A DNA stretch of 64,000 nt from Dimorphilus gyrociliatus (lineage: Eukaryota > Annelida > Polychaeta > Dinophilidae), in assembly GCA_904063045.1 (NCBI GenBank), contig CAJFCJ010000009.1:2294968-2358967 (forward strand), in the 5' to 3' direction. This document shows, in pieces, positions 33,526 to 45,363 of the stretch. The stretch's first letter is position 1. Each line of letters opens with the position of its first letter. The notes under the pieces were generated by a model. The model ran no database searches. It was not told the DNA's origin and saw only the letters and a list, made by a program, of their open reading frames with translations. A program made the position numbers and the translations under genes.

Positions 33526-33765
33526 AATAGTACAACTGACTGCAAACTCAACTAAGCTGCAAAAAAAAAGAAACACTATTTGTTTATGTTTATTAAAAAA
33601 TGATAAATTATGTTTTTGACTATAGAGTATTATTTACAATAATTTTCACTTGACATACTCTAACATATCTTACAAGAGGTACATTTTAAAATGGTTATTT
33701 TAAACGATGTAGTTGTTGTCCATCAAATAGTTTGGTGTTATCAAATCATTTATGATAATCTTATT

Positions 33766-34206
33766 TTACTTGGTCCAACTCAATTTTGGCATGTCGAAAT
33801 GTTCTGTCATTCCATCTAGATGTTTATTAAATTTCTGAAAATAGTCAACGATTTAGAACAGTCTAGTCTTTGTTGCTTTGTAGATACTTACAATAATTTT
33901 TTCTTTATGAGTCAAAGCCGCTCGTTTCAAAATTTTTTCATCAGCCTAAAAATAGGATTTTGTAAGAATATTTAACAATAAGAGTTTAGTTTAAAAATGA
34001 ACCTTTTGCTTTTGAATTCTTTCATAAGCTAATTCAGCTTTAGTCTTAGTTTCTACATAGTCACTTTCCGTATAGTCCAACTCTTTGGTTCGTTTAATTT
34101 CTTCTTTTAGCTCTTTACTCTTTTTCTTCTTTTTTTTCTTTTTTATACCATGATCATTCTTTAGTTTAAGAGATCCTTTAGAAACGTTTTCATAATCATC
34201 CGACAT
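33766..34206 (-). CDS. FAM32A: FAM32A nuclear protein
   Basis: Three exons read right to left (34206-34003, 33945-33892, 33834-33766) give about 108 residues; human FAM32A is 112. Conserved parts: SKGSLKLK at the N-terminus, the poly-Lys stretch, AELAYERIQKQK, LKRAALTHKEKI and the C-terminal block FNKHLDGMTEHFDMPKLSWT followed by K. In human spliceosome structures FAM32A sits in the C complex and its C-terminus reaches the catalytic centre near the 3' splice site, which explains why the last residues are conserved. Convergent with VAMP7, 240 bases between stops. Confidence 0.93.
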
Positions 34207-35070
34207 GTTTATAAATACGACAATAGTGCCCTAAAATGGCTGCCGTTATTTTCGTTTATAAAAAAAATATTCATATAAAGCAAAATTTATATTATTTACT
34301 ATTTATTAAAAACCCTATTTTTTTCTTAAGTATAGTACAAAATTATTTATTGTGTATAATTTGTTTCATTATCACTCACATTTACTGCGGATTGATTGCT
34401 GAGCTTTACTTCCTGTTGGAAATATACGACGAAAAAGTTGTGAAAAGGTGAATAGTTTATTTGTTTCGTTATGTTATGTCATCTAAAGCTGATAAAGAAT
34501 ATAAATAATGATTAGCTAATTAATTAAGTACAACTTTTTATAAGGACAGCTAAGATATTGCAGTCTTTAGAATAGCGGAGTTTTATCGTCTTAGTCACAC
34601 CCTGACGGTTAATTAATGTACTTGTTTAGGGTGGTATTAATTAAAATGTATTGAATAAAATTTAAAAAATAATCATAAATAGAAAATAGGCTGCTGATGA
34701 TTATTTATTTATTATATAACTAGGTAATGATCAAAGTAAAATGAGCGCCTCAAAGAATTTATTCATGGCGTTAAAAGTATCTCAAGTACTATCTATATTG
34801 TTTAAAAGTATTAAAATAGCTGGATCAATATATAAGCATTAAGAAGATACTGAAAAAAAAACATAATTTATTATAGAAGGGCAACAAATATTGGACAAAA
34901 TAAAACAAAAGAAACTTATATTGAAAAGTGCAATATGTACCGTTATATGTTATCGCTTTAAACAGTCTACATAGATTGAATGGAGAAGAATCTTTTTCAA
35001 CTTTCAATTAACTCTACAGTAGCTTCTGTTAATAAAAATTTTTCAAACATATTTAAGAAAATACAGGAAA
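34207..35070. other. intergenic between FAM32A and PAK
   Basis: Head-to-head gap of about 860 bases. Only short ORFs rich in Ile/Leu/Phe/Tyr, as expected of AT-rich noncoding DNA. It ends with an ATACAG acceptor five bases before PAK exon A's ATG. Confidence 0.4.
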
Positions 35071-38000
35071 ATGAGAAGAATTAAAGAGTTCTTCTCAACC
35101 AAAGAGCCGAAAAAAAATTCAGGAAGTAATTCAATAGTTGAAATATCGTCTCCAACGGCAGTCACGCATAAACATCATGTAACATATGACGAAGGGACAA
35201 AAACCTTTTATAATCTACCAACCGAATGGCAAACGCTCGGTTTGAATCAAATTAGGTACGGAATAGTCTGTGATTTGGTCGCCGTTATTTATGATTTATT
35301 ATTTTTTGCAACGCTACATATCATCATTTTTTTGTTGATTTTATGTAACAAAAACATTTACCCACTACCTTAATGGATTCAAAGCTTTTAGAGTAAAAAT
35401 TTAGCGATTTTAATGTGGCATTTGGAACAATAGAAAGCTCACCTGATTGCCAATTAAAATTATTCAATCAGTTGACATTAATCTATTAGTTCATTTGCTT
35501 TTCTAATAGTAAAAGGCATGTAAGTGGTAATTAGAATTTTTGTTCACATTACATTCCATACTTTTATCTAATATTTTCCTGAATTGGAGCGTTTTGGATA
35601 CATCCACAAGAATGAGAAAAGAAACAAGGAAGTGAATACTCTTCCATAGCTGACTTTTCTTTAAATGTACCTCCCCCCTCCCTTTTAAATCCTGTTAACT
35701 TTCGGTAAAATGTTCCATCATACTTCTTAGTTGTTTTTACGCATGTTTTTATTTTTATTATTAGAATAAATACTACTTCCCTTGGTTTTATCTAAAGAGA
35801 GTTTTTCAGTCATTGTATTTGGTTACAATAATTTATTGTTTGCTGGTGATTTATGCTTAAACGATAATTTTTCGCTTTTGCTTTATATATTCACAGCCAT
35901 GGCATTATCATCATTATTTAAAAGTAGTAAAAAAGGGAAGCACTACATTACACCCACAAGTCCAACGTCTATCAAAGAAATAAGTGGTCCATCAAATTTT
36001 AAAAGACATATTCATGTGGCTTTTGACAAAGAGAAACAACAGTTTACGGGTCTACCTGATAATTGGGAGCAAATTCTGAAAGATCATAAAATTACGTATG
36101 TGCTTTAGCTTCATTATTGAATAGTTACTTTTTGTATCGATTTAATTTTTACTTTATATACATACTACATATATATTACATGTATTTAAAGGAGGGAATA
36201 ATTTGAAACTTTATTTCCTGCATGTTTTCAACTTTTACAGCAAGGAGGAACAAAATGAAAATCCTCAGGCAGTTATTGATGCCATTCACACTTTTGAAAG
36301 TAATCAACATAAACCTACTAAATTTATGAATGAAGAATGCCAGTCAAATGATAGTTCATTTGAAGGAGATATGTTAGTGATTATTTGCTTATATCTTAAT
36401 ATATCCTATATTCTTAAAATCTTCTTCAATATAGTGAAGGTGAGATTTCTGGTTTCGTCGCTAAAGCACCTGTAAGTCAACTTTTATTTATTGACTATAA
36501 AATTTATTGTTTAGGGTAATATAAATATAAATAGATTTCATACTTTTATATACTATATAACCTATATATGTAGAAATATGCAAGTATCTACTAATATATA
36601 TATATATATATATACTATACTTTTAAATAATTGGGCTATCGGTAAAATATTTGTATTAATTTTTGTCAAATGAATTAGGAACTTACCGAAATTACACATC
36701 CAATATCAACGATAAATCAGGTTAATTAAAATATATTTCTTTACAGGCTTAACCTAACAAGCTACTGCTGAGTACTAATAACGTCTAATATATTATTTTT
36801 AATTAACAATTCCTACATCTTCTTAAGCTTCATATGCTTAAATATTATTTTATATCCTTACGAACAGAATTCAAATAGAATAGAATGTAATCCTTAAAGT
36901 ATTCATTTTTCTAACTTTACCTCTTTTTTAAGCTCATTGAATAACATTTATATCAAACGAAATAGCTTAACCTTGTTTTACCGATCTGCGAGTTCTCTCT
37001 TTCTAAATATGTTAACACATATACAATAGAAGTTGAAATGATTGATTTCTTTTTTATTTATAACAAAAGCTTTTATAATGAAAATTTTTACATGTAAACA
37101 TTGTTTTAAATGTCTTATTAAATTGTTCTAAATAATTCTAATAGCCTGTAAAAGCGATTAACGAAAAGGTTGAGAAAATTAGCATAGAAGGTTACAAGAA
37201 AAATGAAGCTAATGATTTGACACGTCACAAATCGATAAAAAAGATCAAGAAGACTGATGAACAGATTATGCAGGAATTAGGTAAGTTAATTAAAAAGTTT
37301 GACAACTGTATAGTTTAACTTTTTGTTTTCTTTGCAGACGAACTGGTTAATAAAACTGTAGACCCGTTAACAAGATACGAAATAAAAAAGAAAGTAGGCT
37401 CAGGGTAAAGTATATCCTCTACGTTTTTAATTCTTTTTTTTCACTCTTCTTCCGTGTGAACTATTTAAAATTTAACAATAGGAACCTTTGAATTTATTCT
37501 AAGTAGATTTTCTTTTACAGATATAGTTAACATTTCAATGTATGTCTATTTTTAGTGCATCCGGAACTGTCTGTGAAGCTTTGGATAAAAAAAATAAGCA
37601 ATTGGTAGCAATAAAGAAAATGGACTTGAATAATCAACCTAAGAAAGAATTAATTATTACAGAAATTAGAGTGATGAAGGAATATCACCATGATGCTATT
37701 GTAAATTTTGTTGACTGCTTTCTAGTTGGCAAAGAATTATGGGTCGTTATGGAGTTTTTAGCTGGAGGAGCTTTAACCGATGTTGTTACTGAAACTATAT
37801 TAAGTGAACAACAAATTGCAAGTGTATGCAAGAAATGCCTTGAAGCCCTTGAATATTTACATTCATTATGCGTTATACATAGAGATATAAAATCTGATAA
37901 TGTTCTATTAGGAATGAATGGCGAGGTTAGTGATATAGCACAGTACAATGCCATTAAAATATTCATAAAATTACTTCTCTTTATCATTTACACAGGTAAA

Positions 38001-38499
38001 GTTAACTGATTTTGGATTTTGTGCTCAAATTTCTCAAGCTGCTGAAAAGAGAAATACTATGGTGGGAACACCTTATTGGATGGCTCCTGAATTGGTTCAA
38101 CGAGCTAAATATGGTAATAAGGTGGATATATGGTCTCTGGGGATTATGGTTATTGAAATGTTGGATGGCGAACCTCCATATTTAAATGAACAACCAATTA
38201 GAGCTTTGTACTTGATTGCTTCCCATGGAAAGCCAGAAATTAAGAAGAAGGATATTTCCTACGATTTACAAGTAATTTGACTGAGAAATTACAATTTGAG
38301 AGAACATTTATGAATAATGCATTTTTAACTTTTTCAGGACTTTTTGGATTGTTGCCTAAAGGTAGAAGAGGATGCAAGGTCATCGGCGGCAGAGCTATTG
38401 AGACATCCATTCATTATTAAAAATGCTAGCGACGAACAACTTAAGCAATTGGAACGAAACATTACAGCAGCAAGAAAGGCTTTACAAAAAGAATTTTAA
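35071..38499 (+). CDS. PAK: group I p21-activated kinase with two alternative CRIB first exons
   Basis: Two candidate first coding exons, A (35071-35255) and B (35899-36095), each encode a start codon, a basic stretch and a full CRIB motif ([42 protein letters not shown]). Both end in phase 2 and can join the same next exon (36241-36372, [15 protein letters not shown], the autoinhibitory region). Then 36435-36471, 36679-36720, 37145-37280, 37338-37404, 37556-37925, 37996-38271 and 38338-38499. Isoform B is about 472 residues, A about 468. Kinase motifs are intact: [36 protein letters not shown] with the activation-loop Thr. PAKs are released from autoinhibition by Cdc42/Rac-GTP binding the CRIB, and act on actin and junctions. 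The short linker lacks the usual proline-rich SH3-binding motifs that I could see. Confidence 0.93.
36594..36614 (+). repeat. (TA)n repeat in a PAK intron
   Basis: About ten TA units. Confidence 0.8.
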
Positions 38500-38535
38500 G
38501 GTTGTAAAATAACAGCTGCATTATGTGATTTCAAT

Positions 38536-38568
<33 letters not shown>

Positions 38569-39104
38569 GTGTGTGTGTGTATAATTTCTCTGCTACATTC
38601 CAAGATTTTTGTTTTGATTGATAATATTCAATAATTTGTCAATGTTATTTTAAAACTTGTAAAGTTTTTTAAGATGTGCTTAAATGTTTAAAAAACTTAA
38701 GCTTTTCTCCTTTTTTCTTTTAACTCACCAGCATTTTTATTTCGATAGATATTCATTTGTTATTCAGGAATGTGTACATTGACTAGACAAGAAATGAGGA
38801 TATTGTATATGGAACACTCTCTTCTTCTTTTAGGTACATTCAGAAATGTAAAATATTCGCTCATAATACTTTATCGTAACGTAATTTCATTAAATTCAAT
38901 ACAAACAAATACTAATCATTATGTGATTATTTTTATTGGATACGGATATTGTCCTTAATTGTTCCTTTTTTGAAATAAATTTAAATAAAACAAAATATTG
39001 TCAATCATTTAAGTATATCGTCTAATGTAGAGGTTGATTGAAGTACTTTATTAATTATGTAATTAGATTAGCCATATTTATTCTCGTCATAAAGCTTTTT
39101 TAAG
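38500..39104. other. PAK 3' region and convergent intergenic sequence
   Basis: Microsatellite, then AT-rich DNA with AATAAA-like motifs near 38976 and 38984. No supported gene. Confidence 0.35.
38538..38582 (+). repeat. (TA)n(TG)n microsatellite in the PAK 3' UTR
   Basis: TA repeats followed by GTGTGTGTGTG just downstream of the PAK stop. Confidence 0.8.
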
Positions 39105-39497
39105 TTAACACCCACTTATGCCGGGAAATTTTACGTCGTTTGTAACTTCTGCTTTCCAAATTATAACTTTTCCTGTACGTTTATCCAGTTTTTTCATAAA
39201 TCCTTCTATAGGTTCTTTACTTTTTTCTTTGTCATCGTCACTGTTCTTCGATAAGAGATCGTCGATATCAGAATTAAATCTATTAGGAGAATTATTTTTA
39301 TCCTTATCAATAGATTTGTTTTCGGGACTTTTCTGGAAATTACAATAGGCTTCACAATAGCAATTTATCGTTTGATTACACTTTTGTAAGCGTTCATTAT
39401 AGGATTGGCAGCGTTTAAAATCTGATGTATTATTATTATTGTTATTATTAATACTTCTGCTACTTTTATTAGTATTGATCTCTTTATGATTTTTCAT
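39105..39497 (-). CDS. small hypothetical protein with Asn run and CxC-type cysteines
   Basis: A single frame from ATG 39495-39497 to stop, 130 residues. It has a poly-Asn run near the N-terminus, a cysteine group (RCQSYNERLQKCNQTINCYC, then EAYC), an acidic/basic disordered middle and a conserved-looking end (EGFMKKLDKRTGKVIIWKAE). The length of the frame in such AT-rich DNA and the non-random C-terminus favour a real gene. I do not recognise it and see no introns. Confidence 0.4.
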   Translation of the reverse strand: MKNHKEINTNKSSRSINNNNNNNTSDFKRCQSYNERLQKCNQTINCYCEAYCNFQKSPENKSIDKDKNNSPNRFNSDIDDLLSKNSDDDKEKSKEPIEGFMKKLDKRTGKVIIWKAEVTNDVKFPGISGC

Positions 39498-40245
39498 TCT
39501 TTATTATAGACTTTTCTAAACTGATTTTAAAATAACTATGACATTTTTCAAAGTAAAAACAGCAAATTTATAAGAAAACATAGGCCAAGCTTTTTTGAAC
39601 AGATTATAAAATATTCTATTGTTCTCTATATTTTTCTATATATTTTTCTTTCTATTCATATTACTACCTAACTCAATAACATTAGGATTAACTCGACTCA
39701 TTCTTTGAATGAATATACTAATTTTAATAACAAAGAGAAACTTAAAAATTTTAAACATATATCTATGTGTACTATTATTAAAATTTAAGTTTATCGAATA
39801 TATTTAGACTAGCTATTGTTTCTTTAATCATATTTTATTTCCAGTATAAACTTCTTAACTCTTTCTTTTATCGTTTTTCATTTATGTTCTGAATTTTTAA
39901 AAAAATGACTGATTTTATCGTAAATATCGTAATTGCTTGTTATAATTGAGTAATAATAGAATAATTATGAAAATTGGTTCGAAAAAAAATATTTACGAAA
40001 ATGCGTTTATCGTGTGACAACTTCCTGTTTCCAATGTGATAAGTATTTCTTGCAAAATCGCTCAAATTAATCACTAAGGAAAAATCGTCTAATTTTGCCA
40101 TTAAATTAATGGAAAGGGATTATTTATTAACTTAATTTTTTGGTATGAATTAAAGAGGTTAAAGACCTGTTGTAATTCTCCCAAATATAATAGACCAAAG
40201 CTGTCCAAAAATATTTAGTTTGACTGTGATAGTATAAAAGTGAAT
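39498..40245. other. head-to-head intergenic region before KATNB1
   Basis: About 750 bases of AT-rich DNA without open frames; presumed promoters for the small minus-strand gene and for KATNB1. Confidence 0.4.
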
Positions 40246-42435
40246 ATGGCTTCATCAGCTAAGAAATACCATCATATCCGTAAGTTTTAATAAAAAATTT
40301 TGTTTTGTAAACTAATAGTTCATTTTTACAATTTGTATTCAATCTTTCTTTAATAGAAGAGATTGTAGCCCACTCTTCCAAAGTTAACTGTGTTGCACTT
40401 GGCCAAAACTCTGGGAGAGTCATGGCTACTGGTGGTGAAGATAAAAAAGTTAATTTATGGACCACTGATAAGCCTAATTGTATTATGGTAATTATTAAAT
40501 TTATTTGTTTTTGAGGGCGATAACGAAGAGAAAAGTAATTTTGTAACATTTTAATAAGTAATTTTCAATATCTTTTGACAAGAAATAAGAATCCATAGAG
40601 GATGGATTCAACCTAAGAAAGGCTATAACGGCTCTTGACAGTTTTAAATTTATTTGAATGTCTTTCAATCTCTTTATCGCTTTCTATTCATAAAGAATGC
40701 ATTGTGCATTGAATGGAATTGAACTAGAACAAACTATACAGACTCTCTCGGGCCATACAAGCGGCGTGGACTGCGTACAATTCAACAAAACTGAAGAACT
40801 TGTCGCAGCCGGTTCTGCGTCTGGTTGTTTGAAATTGTGGAATTTGGAACAGTGCAAAATTGTGAGAACTCTGAATGGGCATAAATCTAGCATAAAAAGT
40901 ATCGAATTCCACCCATGTGAGCGTTTTGTTCTGAGTGGAAGTACCGATAGTAATATAAAATTATGGGATGTCGAAAGAAAGGGTTGTATATTCACTTATA
41001 GAGGCCACACCAACGGGATTAATTGCGTTCGGTTTAGTCCTGATGGAAAATGGTTTTGTTCTGGATCTGACGATTCGTCAGCAAAAATATACGATATTTC
41101 CTCTGGTAAACAAATAGCACAGTTAGCCACTTCGGCTCCGGTGAAAGCAGTAGAATTCCATCCAAATGAGTTTTTGTTATGTTTAGTATCTACGGATAAA
41201 ACACTAACATTCTGGGACATAGATGTCTTTAAATCAATTGGTAGCAGTCAACCATCTGATACTACAACTGATTATCGTTGTTTAAAATTTCATCCGGCCG
41301 AAAAGTGTGTATATGCTGCAACTAATGATTATTTAAAAGTTCATAGTTGGGAGCCGACAGAATATTTAGACTCCTTGAAAACAGGTTGGGGTGCCATTAG
41401 CGATATGGCTTTTTGTCAGGATCGTATTGTTGGTGTATCGATGCTGGGATCAAACGTATCTACTTATATTGTTGATCAGAATACTTTGCGACCATTTGGA
41501 GCTTCTGGAAGGGATACTGATCGTACAGAAAAGGGAAGTTCAGACAAGCGTAGGTCATTTGCAAAAGATGAAGCATTTCAAAGAAGTAACACACCAAAGG
41601 AGGATAAATTTGAAAAAGAAGATTTTAGAACGGAATCACAAGATTCAGACAAAGCTGACATTAAAAATCTTAACGAATATAGGGCAATGTTCCAACCTAA
41701 AAAGGAGGAAAGAAGACCACTGACTCAAGGGGGCGTGAATCCAGATGATTTTCTACCGAAAAAGGTACAGTCTACTGAACTGGCTAGATCTGAGATACCA
41801 ATAACATTAAATAAGGGGCACAATTCAATGATTGGTGTCCTACAAGCAAGAGCTAAAAACCTACAGATTGTACGAGCATTATGGACGACGGGAAATATCC
41901 GAACTTCTATCGAAACGGCTGTAGGAATGAAGGATCAATCCATACTCGTTGATATATTGGACGTTATTATAAAGAAAAAGTAAATAATAAAACTATTTTC
42001 CTCAATTATTTGCATACTAATCATTTTAATCCATAGCTCCTTGTGGACTCTGGATTTAGCTGTTATTCTCTTGCCCCATTTATTGCAGCTTCTCCAAAGC
42101 AAATACGAAAAGTAAGCATAATTTTAAAACGATATCTTTAAAACAAAAGGTTAATATCATGAAAATAATCTTACAGTTATGCCATTGTTGGTCTACACTC
42201 GGTAAAAACCATCTTAAAGTGTTTTGGATCAGTAGTAAAGGCTAACGTATCCGCTCCACCTGGTGCTCCAGGCGTCGACATATCAAGAGAAGAGCGTCAT
42301 GCTAAGTGTAAAGAATGCTATGATCTTTTGTGTAAAGTTCGTCACGTTATCGATTCCCCCCAACCACCTAAACACTTGATTAAATCTGCCTCCAAATTAA
42401 AAGAAGTTAAATTTCTATTCCAACAACTCGACTGA
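40246..42435 (+). CDS. KATNB1: katanin p80 WD40-containing subunit B1
   Basis: Five exons (40246-40279, 40357-40487, 40742-41979, 42037-42111, 42177-42435) join in phase to 578 residues. Katanin severs microtubules in cilia, spindles and neurons; p80 targets and regulates the p60 AAA ATPase. The N-terminal half is a six- to seven-bladed WD40 propeller ([48 protein letters not shown]) beginning with the typical [12 protein letters not shown] disordered charged linker (about 280-400) follows, then the con80 domain ([56 protein letters not shown]) that binds p60. The third exon was begun at 40742, after ATACAG, to keep phase and the [12 protein letters not shown] join seen in human. Confidence 0.95.
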
Positions 42436-42935
42436 ACAATTACGTTTACAAAGCTGTGATCACATGTTTCTCTATTCCTTATCTTTTTTCTTTTGCTCTT
42501 CTATCAGCAACTATTATCTCTTTTATTTTCTCTTTACAATTCAAACATATCTTTTACTTAAATAAAAAAAATCCACATATTTTTGCAACTTCCGCTTTTT
42601 TCCTCTTTTGCACACAAGATAGATAATATTTTTAAATTTTTTCTTCAATTTAGGTTATTTATTTTTATTTTTGCAAATTTAAAAGAAATAATGTTAATGT
42701 GCTTTTAGCTATTTTATTAAATTTAGCTTAAATTAAGGAATTTGTCACTTTTTATGTGATAAACCTCCACAAAAATAAAACGAGTTTGTTTGATCATTTG
42801 AAAGAAAATCAATTTTCTAGTTTAAACTTTCCTATAAAAGGTTTCCTACAGAACTTAAATAGAAAGAAAAACCTTTCTTTGTACTTGAATTAAATCGTCT
42901 TGACTTCGGTTCATATTATTATATTGTTTATTTAT
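42436..42935. other. convergent 3' region between KATNB1 and PDE12
   Basis: 3' UTRs of two converging genes; T-rich, with no coding signal. Confidence 0.45.
42561..42566 (+). terminator. poly(A) signal of KATNB1
   Basis: AATAAA about 125 bases after the KATNB1 stop. Confidence 0.5.
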
Positions 42936-44991
42936 TCAAATGGGTCTCACTTCACATACAAGTGACAAATGGTCAGACGGAAAGACCGCGTTTGGTAGAG
43001 CGGTCATCTGTGTCACATGTTCATGTGCCGGCATTGGTATGGTTCTAAGTACTTCAAATTTATCGCTTTCGACGAAAACATAATCAAGACATCCATGAAA
43101 AGATGCTATATAATTTGTGTAATCGGGGTAACCAGTGGCACTTTTGAACTTGAACAGCGATTCAAAATTCCAATTTGGAACGTACTGAGCTTCACCATCC
43201 GAAAAGAACGCTTTATGATTATTATTAATTTTTCCATCCTGTAACAATTGAACAGCACCAGATAGTGGATCCGAATTGAAATCACCGCAGAAAATTATCT
43301 TAGGTTTAACGTCCTAAAAGGATTAAAACAAGATAAATATAGTATATTTCAAACAAAAAATAATTATCAATAAATTCAAATTTTGTTTACTTTTAAATTC
43401 TTCAAAACCATTTCCATATGTTTAAGGCTTAAATAAGCTTGAATAACCCTTATATGATCCGCGGTAGGATGAAAGTATGAATGTGTATTGCCGATTAAGA
43501 TATCATCTCTATTACCTCCTTTGCATTTTACATGTATGAGTTGTAAGGTGTTCTTTCTGGGCATAATTTTCTCTTTTAATAGATCTTTAGAAAGTATTTT
43601 ATCTTTAACATCCGAATTGTAATCTTTTTCAATACAATCAGCCAGATGAATGCTATAGTCAGCTACAAATCTGAAATAAATAAATAAATAAATAAACAAA
43701 GAGTTATTAATACTTAAATTCACTAATTTATTAATACTCGAATTTGTTTCTATTTATTAAAATAGAGCATCCTTCTCCCGTACTTTCTTTTTTTTGCCTA
43801 AAGAAACATTCAAATCCTAATATATCGAACTTTGGTTGTAAATCGTTATAAAAGATTTTCTTATCTAATTCTTGTAGGCTAATAATATCAGCATTGAAAC
43901 CTTCAAATAAGGAAATTTTGTTAGATAGTTGAATTATTAATATTGTTATTATTTTAATTACCAATTAATTCTTTTATGTATAATTGTTTCCTATAGTCAG
44001 TTGAAAGGGCGTACGCAGGGCAATATGGATATAAAACTGCTTTACTATAGTCTGTATCAGCGTATAAACCAGCCAGTACGTTATAGGTAACAACTCGAAT
44101 ACTGTAATAAATAGGTATTTGTGATAAAAACAAGAAAATAAATCAAATATTTAAATGAACCTATCTTTATCACAAGGCTCAGTCGTGTATAAATGACGTT
44201 CTTCGAAAGGACATACGCCTGGTCCAGCGCTAATTGTACATTTAGACTCTCCACTCTTTTCCTGACCATTTTTATCCTTATTCCTTGGTAAAATTGTACA
44301 TTTTATTCTACAACCAATATCGTTAACGGATGGTCTAAATTCTCTTTCGTTAGATAATTCAACCCAACTTGTGGTTACAACCCTTTTACCATTTTGTAAT
44401 TCTACTTCCTTCTTCACTTCTTTTGACCAAGTAAACTTTGATATTTGAAGGTCCGTAAAGTCACTTTCAACTCGAAAAAGTATAGGAAATCCAGCAAGGA
44501 TACTACTTGATAAATTAATACTTTGAATAGTTGGTATGTTAACTTCAATCTTAAACTTTTCATCAGCGATCTTCATAATTCCGTCTTGTTTCCAAGCGTC
44601 TCCAGTTTTTGTTGATAGGTCTATAACTTGATCACCTTCTAACAGAGATATATCAATCTCAGTCGGTGATTGAATATCCTGTTTATTTTTCTTTTTTGAT
44701 GATCTGTTGAATTGAGATTTTTTATCCAAATTATTCATTTAACCAATCAAAAACTTACTTTTCAATCCATTTAATAAGATTTTGAGATAACCTATTGATT
44801 GTTTCTGAGAGATTTTCGGTTTTACTCCGGTTCATATTAAATTCCCTAGTTTTATCATTTAATTTATAAGTAAAATTAATATGAATTCTTTCCTCATCGT
44901 CAACGTTTCTAACGTAAACAGTGCTAAGAGACATATTGTATTTCAGACGATAGAGTTGACTAAACAATTTTCGTCCTCGACCAAGTATCAT
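42936..44991 (-). CDS. PDE12: 2',5'-phosphodiesterase 12, mitochondrial deadenylase
   Basis: About six exons read right to left (first 44991-44759, second 44703-44161, then near 44102-43961, 43918-43738, 43673-43391 and 43315-42936). PDE12 removes poly(A) from mitochondrial RNA and degrades 2-5A. The EEP nuclease domain is clear: IRVVTYNVLAGLYADTDYSK, YPYCPAYALSTDYRKQ, IISLQELD with the metal-binding Glu, GNTHSYFHP, IIFCGDFNSDP, YTNYIASFHGCLDYVFVES, and the C-terminal FPSDHLSLVCEV with catalytic Asp-His. The N-terminal part carries the PDE12-type beta domain, including SWVELSNEREFRPSVNDIGC. The N-terminus (MILGRGRKLFSQLYRLKYNM) is basic and suits mitochondrial import. The start codon lies two bases from an ATG on the other strand. 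Confidence 0.92.
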
Positions 44992-44993
44992 AT

Positions 44994-45227
44994 ATGAAAG
45001 ACTATCAATCTTTCACAACACTGTTGAGAACTTGTTATTTCCTATTGTGCAATCTAAAGAGCATGGGCACAGTTAAAAAAACCTCCACGAAATTCGAGTT
45101 TGAGTTACCTGGTAGAGAGAATATTTCTCATAATCGGTGGATTGAACTCGAAAAAGTTTATTCATCTGTTTGCGCGCCTTATAGAACTCCTATAAACTTA
45201 TTTTATAGATTTATTGACAACCACTAA
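44994..45227 (+). CDS. small hypothetical protein, head to head with PDE12
   Basis: One frame of 77 residues from ATG 44994. It includes MGTVKKTSTKFEFELPGREN and WIELEKVYSSVCAPYRTPIN. Composition looks protein-like and the internal Met in LKSMGTVKKTS may be the true start. No intron or paralogue seen. Divergent from PDE12, with two bases between the ATGs. It could be a small mitochondrial protein or a chance ORF. Confidence 0.35.
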   Translation: MKDYQSFTTLLRTCYFLLCNLKSMGTVKKTSTKFEFELPGRENISHNRWIELEKVYSSVCAPYRTPINLFYRFIDNH

Positions 45228-45363
45228 GAGTTATCTCTTTTATTTCTTAAACCTTACAATTCTATACGCTCGAATACAAAGAAAAACGAAATTTTCTAAT
45301 AAAGAATATATTTGCAAGTAATTAATATTTTTCTAAACTTTCGCATTTGATTTATCAGATAAT

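Noticed and set aside
34236-34451. 71-codon plus-strand ORF with membrane-like residues
   Set aside because: Ile/Phe/Tyr-rich translation of AT-rich DNA upstream of FAM32A, without splice sites or similarity.
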